The translations under genes and the position numbers were made by a program. Source: Hyphomicrobiales bacterium (GTDB lineage Bacteria; Pseudomonadota; Alphaproteobacteria; Rhizobiales; Rhizobiaceae). From it: a stretch of DNA of 37,507 bases. This document shows positions 1 through 7,361 of this stretch, one piece after another. The stretch spans positions 1 through 37,507 of the forward strand of contig UBTA01000144.1 of the NCBI GenBank assembly GCA_900468065.1, read 5' to 3'. Every line of letters starts with the position of its first letter. Position 1 is the stretch's first letter. The notes below the pieces were generated by a model, which searched no databases, was not told where the DNA came from, and worked only from the letters and a program-made list of their open reading frames with translations.

Positions 1-64
1 CCATCGAATCCTAAGCAAATCCGAAGGAATCACAACTGGCTGATTTCACTCAACTCTTTTTCAC

Positions 65-2245
65 TCAGGCTCTAAGCAGTGCGGTCTCGCTCGGCCGCTT
101 GTCACTGATCGGCTTCGCCGCTGCGGAACCGCCGTTCATCGCGCCACGCTCGCCGATCATCCGGCAGATTTCGCCGATCAGAAACGGGTTGCCCGCCGAT
201 TGGGCATAGACCACTTCATCGAAGCCTCCGGAAGGCGGATCGGCGCGCATGAGTGAGCGCACGAGAGCCGTGGTATCCTCGAAACCAAGCGGCATCAGAT
301 CAAGCGACTGCAGCGCGAATTCCTGCAATCCCGCCCATCGCTGAAGATCCGCCGCCGTTTCGGCATTGCGCGTGGAGACGATGACAGGTATCGGCACCGT
401 CCCGGAAATCAAGCTTCCCAGCAAAAGACCTGACACTTCGTCCAGCCAATGGACATCCTCGAGCACGATCAGTCCGACCGGCGGCTGCGCCATGCCGGTC
501 ATAAGCTTGTTCAGCAATTTTCGCAGGTTATGGGACCGCCCGTCGCCGGACATGGCCTGCATCTCTGCCGTCTCCGGCAGCGTCAGGTCCATGGCATCGT
601 TGAGAAGCGGCGCCAAAGGTGCCAATTCTGCGCGGCTCTCGAAGAAGCGATGAACTGTTTCAGTGGCTTCATGGCCGCGCAGATCGCCCAGCCCGATCAA
701 TTCCCGAATGATCGCCCGCCATGCGAAATAGGGGGCTGCCCGCTCGATGTCGTCGGCGCCGCCGACCAGGACACGCAGGTCGCGATCGCGGCACTGTTCA
801 ACGAATGTCCGCAGCAAAGCCGATTTTCCGATACCCGGATCGCCGCGGATGACCAGGACACCTGCTTTTGCACTTCCTGCCCCGTCGACGTAACGCGTCA
901 GGACATCGAGTTCGGACACCCGGTTTACCAGCGCCGGTGGTCCGCCGCCGGCAGTGCCCCCTTGCGCGGAAAGCGGCACGTAGGCTGCGACGCCGCCGCG
1001 AACGCCGGGCACGGACAGCGACCAGGGGCCTGCAAATGTCACATGGCCCGCCGATTCATGGGCTGTCACGCTGTCGACGAGAATGCGCCCGGCTGCAACG
1101 CTTGCCAGCCGCGCCGCCGTGTTCGCTGCTTCCCCCACCACCGTGTAGTCGGAGCGATGTGAAGCGCCGAGCGCACCGCAGAACGTCTCGCCCGTGGCAA
1201 TCCCGACCGAAAGGCCATGGCCCGCGCCGTCAAGTTCGTTTGAAAACCGCAGCGCGGCAAGAACGGCACGCCGGGCGTTGTCGGCATGGGTTTCACCAGG
1301 AAGTCCGAAAACCGCAAAGACCTCGATCCCGTTTGAATGCAGTAGCGTATGCAGGACTTCGCCACCCGCATTGGTAACGATGGAGATAGTGAGGGCGACA
1401 AGACCATTCAGCCGGTCGAGATCAGTATCCAGTTCGCGCCCCGGGATATGGGCAAACATCGCGGTGACGGAGCGCAGATCGGCAAGCCATTCCGACAGAG
1501 GCGAAAGCAAGCGGGCACGCAGCGCTTTCGGTAAATAGATGCCAAGGCTTTTGGAGACGACCGGCACCTTGACTTTGCGGCTTTCACCGACGGGAAATGG
1601 CTCGATCCCTTCGAAACGCACGGTGCCCTCTCGCCCAGGCTGCCCAGTCGCACGGCCGCTGACCAGCCGCCACGCATCGCTTGATAGCAGGATTTCCCCA
1701 GCATCGCTCAGTTGGCCGCAATGATCGACCTGCGAAAAACAATCGCCGCTGACGACCAGCCAGCGTTGACCGGCGCGTGGCAGCAGATGAAGCAGCGCAA
1801 TCTCGCCGGCCCCAACCGCCGTGCGCAGCTGGATGGCCCCTTCCGGCATGGCCGGCCCCTCGAACCGCTCGCGGATCCGCACCGCGCAATCGCAGCTGCG
1901 CCACGTCGCCTCAGCGATCTCGTCTGCCGACCGCGCCCGCCAGCCGGCCAGCAGACTGTCGCCCCCGAAATTGAAGACCGTACCGCCGGATGCCTCGATA
2001 TGGTTGACCAACTGGCTCATAAAGCCGTTCAGAAGCTGGCTGATCCTTTCGGCCCCTTTGGCGCGATCGCTTTCGGACAGTTTGGCGGTCAATTTGGTGG
2101 AACCGGAGATATCTACCAGAAGTAATGATCCGAGAAATTCTTCGCGTGTGGGGCAGGCAATTTCCGTCGCTGCCACAGAGGACCATTGAACCAAAGCCCC
2201 CGGCAGATAACGCTGGATTTCATACTTGCCGGCACTGATTACCAC
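65..2245 (-). CDS. Class III nucleotide cyclase with C-terminal AAA/STAND ATPase module, probably truncated
   Basis: Predicted soluble adenylate/guanylate cyclase fused to an ATPase, about 726 aa. Two cyclase domains are visible. Domain 1 (about 40-225) keeps the metal-binding Asp residues in VDISGST (D45) and FGGDSLLAGW (D96). Domain 2 (about 255-430) has lost them (FAHIPG and SNGIEVFAVFG) but keeps the transition-state Asn/Arg pair in NTAAR (about 375-379), which domain 1 lacks. An ATPase follows with Walker A GDPGIGKS (about 468) and Walker B VLEDVHWLDE (about 594). The order cyclase-cyclase-ATPase resembles mammalian soluble adenylyl cyclase. Relatives usually continue for several hundred residues of helical or TPR repeats after the GNPFLIGEI segment; here the protein stops about 30 residues later. 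The GTG at 2245 is preferred because AGGGGG lies 9 nt upstream; the frame is open to a TTG at 2326. Fold is sure; start and signal sensed are not. Confidence 0.8.
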   Translation of the reverse strand: MVISAGKYEIQRYLPGALVQWSSVAATEIACPTREEFLGSLLLVDISGSTKLTAKLSESDRAKGAERISQLLNGFMSQLVNHIEASGGTVFNFGGDSLLAGWRARSADEIAEATWRSCDCAVRIRERFEGPAMPEGAIQLRTAVGAGEIALLHLLPRAGQRWLVVSGDCFSQVDHCGQLSDAGEILLSSDAWRLVSGRATGQPGREGTVRFEGIEPFPVGESRKVKVPVVSKSLGIYLPKALRARLLSPLSEWLADLRSVTAMFAHIPGRELDTDLDRLNGLVALTISIVTNAGGEVLHTLLHSNGIEVFAVFGLPGETHADNARRAVLAALRFSNELDGAGHGLSVGIATGETFCGALGASHRSDYTVVGEAANTAARLASVAAGRILVDSVTAHESAGHVTFAGPWSLSVPGVRGGVAAYVPLSAQGGTAGGGPPALVNRVSELDVLTRYVDGAGSAKAGVLVIRGDPGIGKSALLRTFVEQCRDRDLRVLVGGADDIERAAPYFAWRAIIRELIGLGDLRGHEATETVHRFFESRAELAPLAPLLNDAMDLTLPETAEMQAMSGDGRSHNLRKLLNKLMTGMAQPPVGLIVLEDVHWLDEVSGLLLGSLISGTVPIPVIVSTRNAETAADLQRWAGLQEFALQSLDLMPLGFEDTTALVRSLMRADPPSGGFDEVVYAQSAGNPFLIGEICRMIGERGAMNGGSAAAKPISDKRPSETALLRA

Positions 2246-2417
2246 GCAAACAATCCCCCTATATTTTACAGTAACATGCCTGCGATCCGACCGGAAGCTG
2301 CATCGATTGCGCCGATAGCTCATCAACGACGCAAGTAAAAAGCAGTTTCCTTCAATTCATACGCGGGTTATTGTTGATTTGTTGCACGCAGAGGGAAGGC
2401 GACAACAGGGGGCAGAT

Positions 2418-4106
2418 ATGGACAGCGATTGGACCGGCATGACCGCCGCTATCGCACGCCGGGACGTCTTGCGGCTCGGTGCCTGGGGAACGATGCTGGG
2501 CATTCTTTCCGGATGCGACCTAACGCATCCCAAACCCGGTGCCTGTCAACTCAGCCACCCGATCATCGATGTCCATTGCCACGTCTTCAACGCTGCCGAT
2601 GTCCCCGTCGAAGGGCTCGTCCGTTATGTGGCGCTGAGGGAGGCCAAGCCAAAGTTTACACTGGCCCGCAGCGACGAGGAATATAAGCGCCGCCTCGATG
2701 CCTTCGTCGTTTTCATGGTCGTTGCGCTTGGCGATTTGGCGCCGGCCGCCAAGAGCGAGCTCGCCATTCTGGAGAGGCGGGCGACACGGCCATCGGGCGA
2801 AACCATCAAGCGCCGCCAGAACGAGCAGTTGCAAAAGGCATTCGAGACGCTGGCCGAATTGTCGCGCGGAGACCGCTCCGCTAATGAATTCTCCCTGCGC
2901 ACGGTAACCGGCGCTCCCGATTATCAGGGCCTTTTGGAGGAGTTCGCCGCCGATGCTAACCTGCCGGCGACCTTTCAGCGCAACGCCAGGTCGATGACGC
3001 AGGTCGATACCAATGCGCTGGCGGCGGCCGCCCGCAGCCAGGGCAAGTTCAGCACCTATTTTTCGTTCGTCAGCCTCATGCAGGAATACCGGGAGGAACT
3101 GGCCCGCAACTATATCCGCATATTCGCGTCCAAATGCCAGATGTCACTGATCACGCCGAGCATTCTGGATTTTGAAAAATCGATCGGCGGCAAGGCCTCG
3201 TCGCAGCGCGATCAGGTCGACGTCATGGAAGAAGTGCAGCGCGCGATCGCCAAATCGACCGGCATTCACATGCACAGTTTCGTCGGCTTCGATCCGCACC
3301 GCGAGGCAGAACATCCGGACTCGGCCATGCGCAATGTCAGATACGCAATCCTGGAAAAAGGCTTCATCGGCGTTAAACTCTATCCGCCCATGGGCTTCAA
3401 GGCCTGGGGAAACGGCGGAAAGATCGATGCGGCACTGGCACGGCTCTACAATTGGTGCAAGGACAATGACGTCCCGATCATGGCGCATGCCGAAAACAGC
3501 ATTGGAGCGGCTTGCGGCTATGGCAATCTCGCCAGCCCGAAATACTGGAAACAGCTTCTCGATACCAACAAATACAACGACCTGCGTATCAACCTCGCGC
3601 ATTTCGGTGCCTTCGACGAGGTCCTGCGGCCGGGATATCCGACAGGCGTGATGGTCTCCTGCAACGATGACAAGTTTGGCGGTCCGCCGAGCTGGGAGGA
3701 GATCATCGGCAAGACGTTTGATCACGGACGCCGCCGGCACCTGTTTGCCGACCTGAGTTATCTCAGCGAACTCGTCAGCAGTGAGGACACCAAGCTTCAG
3801 GGGGATATTCGCCGCCTGCTGAGCGATTGGCTGGAAAAATACGATCCCAATGCCACCCAACTGATGTTCGGCACGGACTGGTCGATGATGGCGCTGGAAA
3901 AGAACTATAACAGCTATGTCAGCAAGATCACCGGCGAGTTGACCCTGGCAGGTGTCAGCGCGCAGCAGCAGCAGAACATTCTCTGGAAAAATGCCGCCCG
4001 CTATCTCGGCCTCGACCGGCCGGGTAAAACCCGAAAGCGCCTTTTCGCGTACTGCCAAAAAAACCATATGGACACGGACTGGCTTGAAAATTTTGCCCTG
4101 GCCTGA
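2418..4106 (+). CDS. Tat-exported lipoprotein of the amidohydrolase (TIM-barrel metal hydrolase) superfamily
   Basis: Predicted 562-aa metal-dependent hydrolase of the amidohydrolase_2 type, placed outside the cytoplasm. The N-terminus has a twin-arginine motif (ARRDVLRLG, RR at 14-15), a hydrophobic stretch and a lipobox LSGC (Cys33). The mature part opens with IDVHCHVF, the HxH metal motif on strand 1 (H53, H55). Later barrel elements are IGVKLYPPMGF, VPIMAHAENS, INLAHFGAF and the C-terminal MFGTDWSMM, where the Asp is the usual last ligand. The ATG at 2418 follows AGGGGG at 2407-2413; an earlier in-frame start at 2379 has no comparable site and would put 13 extra residues before the signal. 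It is divergent from the cyclase gene, so the two may share control. Fold and export are well supported; the substrate is unknown. Confidence 0.8.
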   Translation: MDSDWTGMTAAIARRDVLRLGAWGTMLGILSGCDLTHPKPGACQLSHPIIDVHCHVFNAADVPVEGLVRYVALREAKPKFTLARSDEEYKRRLDAFVVFMVVALGDLAPAAKSELAILERRATRPSGETIKRRQNEQLQKAFETLAELSRGDRSANEFSLRTVTGAPDYQGLLEEFAADANLPATFQRNARSMTQVDTNALAAAARSQGKFSTYFSFVSLMQEYREELARNYIRIFASKCQMSLITPSILDFEKSIGGKASSQRDQVDVMEEVQRAIAKSTGIHMHSFVGFDPHREAEHPDSAMRNVRYAILEKGFIGVKLYPPMGFKAWGNGGKIDAALARLYNWCKDNDVPIMAHAENSIGAACGYGNLASPKYWKQLLDTNKYNDLRINLAHFGAFDEVLRPGYPTGVMVSCNDDKFGGPPSWEEIIGKTFDHGRRRHLFADLSYLSELVSSEDTKLQGDIRRLLSDWLEKYDPNATQLMFGTDWSMMALEKNYNSYVSKITGELTLAGVSAQQQQNILWKNAARYLGLDRPGKTRKRLFAYCQKNHMDTDWLENFALA

Positions 4107-4936
4107 AGCGCCTCGTCACGGGAGCCAGCCGGTGCAAACCGGTGTTGGTGCAAAAACTACTCTTCGTCAGCACGGCGCGTGGATATCCGACGAACGCGGA
4201 TTCGAGGTGAGCCGCAGCGTCCGGCGTGGCCATCGCCAGCGACGTGTTGATTGAGCCTGTAGGGGGAGGGGCTCTTCGCGAAGTCAGGCGACCTCCGGCT
4301 GCATCATCTTTCAAAAGTTTCAATCGTCGGGATGGCAGCCCCTTGAAGTCTTCAATTCAGCAAAAATCCTGTAGACTGTATGGAACGCAGTTTGTTCCGC
4401 AATTGTTGGTCGACGTCCGCCCCAAAATCGAGCCGGTTTGCGATTCCGTGCTAAGCCGGCGATGGTCGCGAGTATCCCTTTGTTTCATATCACAACGGAA
4501 ACAAAGCCGGCTCTCCCGTAATTAAAAACGGGCGTCAATTGCAAACGGCAAGAAACACCGCTAGCACTGCAGGTCTAGACCACCAACGCAGCGATTGCTA
4601 TTTGCAGAACTTGTTGCGATGCTGAACACATCGCTGATACATCACCGCAGAATTTCGAGGCTACATTTCGTGAAAAAGGTTCAACGCAGTTTTGTTACAG
4701 AGTATAAATCCGGGCGCAGAAAAACCGATCCCAAATCGCACTCGATCTGGGGCAACATGGATCTCAAATCCGTTGCGCGAGATGTGCAGGAAGAGGCCAT
4801 GCCGTCCCTAGCGCGGGGAGAGCAAGATGGTGTATCCGGGAACGAGATCTCCTTACCTAAAGTAAAATGGAAACAGCCGTTGTTGACACCAGCAATCCGG
4901 CATCCAACACCTGCAACGGCTACACAGGAGACAATC
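4107..4936. other. Long intergenic region before the SyrB-like gene
   Basis: About 830 bases without a convincing gene. It holds a 9-bp perfect inverted repeat CTTTGTTTC/GAAACAAAG at 4478-4486 and 4498-4506. A GGAAC-N7-GTTCC inverted pair lies at 4382-4398. An open frame in the SyrB frame begins at 4595 but has no ribosome site and no recognisable content before 4937. The region may carry the promoter and operators of the SyrB-like gene. Confidence 0.4.
4478..4506. repeat. Inverted repeat, possible operator
   Basis: Perfect 9-bp arms CTTTGTTTC and GAAACAAAG with an 11-nt spacer, flanked on both sides by AGCCGGC-like sequence. It lies about 430 bases upstream of the SyrB-like start. It could be an operator or a hairpin; no protein is known to bind it. 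Confidence 0.35.
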
Positions 4937-5344
4937 ATGGCCGACGAAAACGACACGACAACAAGTAATGACAAGCCGGCCTCAGTCGTCGCTGCGATCG
5001 ATCCACCGAAAAAACAGCGTAAACCTCGCGCCAAGAAAGTGGCACCTGAAACGGCGTCAGTCGAAGTTGCGGCGGAACCAGCAGCTGCTTTGAGCACTAC
5101 AGCTGGCAAGCGCGGCAAGCAGACCACTGGCCCTAAGCCCAAGTCGAAGGAGGTTGCGGTCAGCGCCAAGCGCGCGCCAGTGAAACGCGCTCCAAAGACT
5201 GTGCAAGCAGCGCCCGCTGTTGCAATCGACGAGATGGCGGACCTTCTGCAGCTGGAAGGAGAAAACCAGAGACTGCGCAAATTGCTTGCTGAGAAGCTTC
5301 GAGCAGAAAATACAGATCTGCGTAAGCGGCTCAACCTTGGTTGA
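4937..5344 (+). CDS. syrB: SyrB-like regulatory protein
   Basis: A 135-aa basic protein recognised as SyrB-like. It starts MADENDTTT, has a Lys/Arg-Pro core (KKQRKPRAKK and further KxxK/PK blocks) and ends in a short leucine-rich coiled coil, ENQRLRKLLAEKLRAEN followed by LRKRL. In Sinorhizobium meliloti SyrB represses syrM, a LysR-type activator of nod and exopolysaccharide genes; transferring that role here is inference, because SyrB-like paralogues occur in many rhizobia and no syrM is visible. The ATG at 4937 is chosen because ACAGGAG lies 7 nt upstream and the family begins MADE/MADx. The frame stays open back to 4595 without gene-like content. Confidence 0.7.
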   Translation: MADENDTTTSNDKPASVVAAIDPPKKQRKPRAKKVAPETASVEVAAEPAAALSTTAGKRGKQTTGPKPKSKEVAVSAKRAPVKRAPKTVQAAPAVAIDEMADLLQLEGENQRLRKLLAEKLRAENTDLRKRLNLG

Positions 5345-5395
5345 TCACAGGCGCGCAGCGCATCGGCGCCCGCATTCTGTGCTCGTTAAGGTGAC

Positions 5396-5425
5396 CATTG
5401 GCGGAGGTCATGACCACCGCCAATG
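5396..5425. repeat. 30-bp near-perfect palindrome
   Basis: The arms are CATTGGCGG (5396-5404) and CCGCCAATG (5417-5425), enclosing the perfect palindrome GGTCATGACC (5406-5415). The only break in symmetry is the A/A pair at 5405 and 5416. With no loop and no T-run it looks more like a protein-binding dyad than a terminator. It lies 51 bases after the SyrB-like stop. Confidence 0.5.
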
Positions 5426-5473
5426 CTCAATCTCGCAACCTGCATGGGAGGTGGAACGCGAGGTCCAACAACA

Positions 5474-5638
5474 ATGGCGTCACCTTGGAAATTTCTTGCG
5501 CGACTGACGTCGAGGCGGCGTGAGCGGAAAGAACAACAAGACGGTCCCACCGACGCTGTGAATAGCAAGAGGCCGCGGGCTCCGAGCCTGTTGAAGCGGC
5601 AACCGATCGCAAATTTTGCCTGCAAAATGTACAATTGA
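5474..5638 (+). CDS. Small basic hypothetical protein, possibly a gene remnant
   Basis: Possible 54-aa protein beginning MASPWKFLARLTSRRRERK, with a basic amphipathic N-terminus and no membrane segment. A weak ribosome site (GAGGT at about 5459-5464) precedes the ATG. The N-terminus looks gene-like, whereas the tail reads as low-information sequence, so this could be a truncated copy of a longer gene. Function unknown. Confidence 0.3.
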   Translation: MASPWKFLARLTSRRRERKEQQDGPTDAVNSKRPRAPSLLKRQPIANFACKMYN

Positions 5639-6008
5639 GGATGATGCTGGAGCGGTTGGACGCCGAGCACTGTATGCTTGGCATGATGGTCGGCAAGTTT
5701 ACGGTCCCCGGTTCTGATCCAGTTGAAAGCAGTCGGCGCGACTCAACGCCCAAAGCATGTACGGGTCAACTCAAAGCGGACATCTACACATCGCTAGCGA
5801 ACACATTCACCGGAGCCAGACGATGACGCAGTGAAAAGCCGTGACCGGCGCAGGTTGCTGAGTTGACGGGCCCCCCCCTTGTCGATCATCGATATAACAC
5901 CGTGATATTCTTCCATCATAGACCCAAGTGCAGCCTGTAACTGACCCCGCACCAGCGCCAACCAATGCCTAAAATCGGACTCCCCGGGCTTCGATCAACC
6001 CACTCTCA

Positions 6009-7349
6009 TCATTGTTCGGAAAAAGCCCTGGACATACTGTCTGTCACCGGCTTTGCGAGATAACTGAAGAATGTTCTCTCGGCCGTTTGAATCATGACCT
6101 CTACGGGCATGCCGGGCGTTGGAGAGAAACCATGGACCCGTGCCAGCTCTCCAGGGGAAATATTGATGCGTGCGAGATAGACGTCGTGAACTGCCATGCC
6201 CACCTTGCTGTCCTGAAGGGCGTCAGCTGAAATATAGAATACCTTGCCTTGGAGGACTGGCGTTGTACGCTGGTTGAGTGCGATCAAACGTAGGGTGGCG
6301 GCCTGACCCAGCTTCACGCTGTCAATATCATTACGAGGGATCTGCGCCTCAATGATCAACGGAACCCCTGCGGGAAGTATTTCGAGAATTGCCTTGCCAC
6401 TTTCGATGACGCCACCCGTTGTGTGATAATGGATGCGGACGACAGTCCCGGAAACAGGTGCATTGATGGTCGCGCGCTTGAGGACATTTTCAGCCTCGCG
6501 CAATTGTTCGCGAACCGTATCGCGTTCACTTTGTATCGATTGCAGTTGTTCGAGAGCTTCTTCCTGGTAGACGCCTTCGGCCCTGAGAACTTCCTGTTGG
6601 CCCTTAACCATCTGCGCTTGTGTTTCCGCGACCTCTGCCTCAAGGCGGCCGACCTGTCCCTCGGCCTCGGCAATTGCCCGTTGTATGGCCTTGACCTCGT
6701 TTGCACGTACTACCCCTTTGGCCATCAACCCTTTCTTGCTTTCAAGCTCATCGTTAAGCAGGTCCAGTTGCCGCATGGTTGCGCTACGCTGCCGCGTGTA
6801 TCCTATCTCGCGAAATTGCAGGGCTTTCGTGTTTTGCTCAAGCAGGGAGAGTTCGCTGGATAGCTTGTGCTGCTGGGCCTTGAAATTGAGCTGCTGGCTG
6901 ACGAGGATCGACCAAACATCCTGGTCGGCACGATGCTCTTTCAGCAGGCTCGCTACATCGAGAACGTCGGCGTTCTCGAATTGTGCCGTCAGACGCGCCG
7001 CTGTAACATCCAGTCTTATGCGCCGCAAAAACAGCTCGCGTTTTTTTGCCTGTGCTGCGGTCTCATCGAGCCGGACCAGCGGCTGGTTTTCCGCGACTTG
7101 ATCGCCTTCGCTGACAAGGATCTCCTTGATGACGCCTCCCTCCAGATGCTGCAAAATCTTGTTCTGGCCTGTGGCGACGAAACTGCCCTGAGCAATGATC
7201 GCTGCTGCGAGCGGGGCTGTTGACGCCCAAACGCCGAAACCACCAAAACACACGCCGAGTAAAACCAACCCGACCGTCGTCTGCTTCCAGATCGATCTTG
7301 GAACCTCAGCATACCATTGTATATCGTGGACTTTAGCGATGTCAGGCAT
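6009..7349 (-). CDS. HlyD-family type I secretion membrane-fusion (adaptor) protein
   Basis: A 446-aa periplasmic adaptor linking the inner-membrane ABC exporter to an outer-membrane TolC-type channel. It has a short cytosolic N-terminus, one membrane helix (about 22-45), a first biotinyl-lipoyl half (ASTAPLAAAIIAQGSF, LQHLEGGVIKEI), a long coiled-coil hairpin (about 100-290, rich in Glu/Gln/Leu), then the second lipoyl half (RATINAPVSGTVV) and the beta-barrel region. This is the PrtE/PrsE architecture at normal length. The ATG at 7349 has AGGAG upstream that overlaps the stop codon of the ABC gene, only 12 nt away, so the two are translated from one message. No TolC-like gene is in the window, as is usual for rhizobia. 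Confidence 0.93.
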   Translation of the reverse strand: MPDIAKVHDIQWYAEVPRSIWKQTTVGLVLLGVCFGGFGVWASTAPLAAAIIAQGSFVATGQNKILQHLEGGVIKEILVSEGDQVAENQPLVRLDETAAQAKKRELFLRRIRLDVTAARLTAQFENADVLDVASLLKEHRADQDVWSILVSQQLNFKAQQHKLSSELSLLEQNTKALQFREIGYTRQRSATMRQLDLLNDELESKKGLMAKGVVRANEVKAIQRAIAEAEGQVGRLEAEVAETQAQMVKGQQEVLRAEGVYQEEALEQLQSIQSERDTVREQLREAENVLKRATINAPVSGTVVRIHYHTTGGVIESGKAILEILPAGVPLIIEAQIPRNDIDSVKLGQAATLRLIALNQRTTPVLQGKVFYISADALQDSKVGMAVHDVYLARINISPGELARVHGFSPTPGMPVEVMIQTAERTFFSYLAKPVTDSMSRAFSEQ

Positions 7350-7361
7350 GGTGGGTGTCTC

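Larger units (their letters stand above)
5345..6008. other. Poorly coding stretch after the SyrB-like gene
   Basis: About 660 bases between the SyrB-like gene and the 3' end of the secretion operon. It holds a near-perfect palindrome (5396-5425), one possible small basic ORF (5474-5638), a weaker frame at 5641-5826, and a run of eight C at about 5872-5879. No complete known gene or insertion-sequence end is seen; the look is of decayed accessory DNA. Confidence 0.4.

Noticed and set aside
4382..4398. GGAAC-N7-GTTCC as a LexA (SOS) box
   Set aside because: The alphaproteobacterial box is a direct repeat GTTC-N7-GTTC; here the halves are inverted.
4595..4936. N-terminal extension of the SyrB-like protein
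   Set aside because: No ribosome site upstream, no family similarity, and a good site exists at 4937.
5641..5826. Short plus-strand frame beginning MMLERLDAEH
   Set aside because: Ribosome site too close to the start, and the second half looks random; not enough support for a gene.
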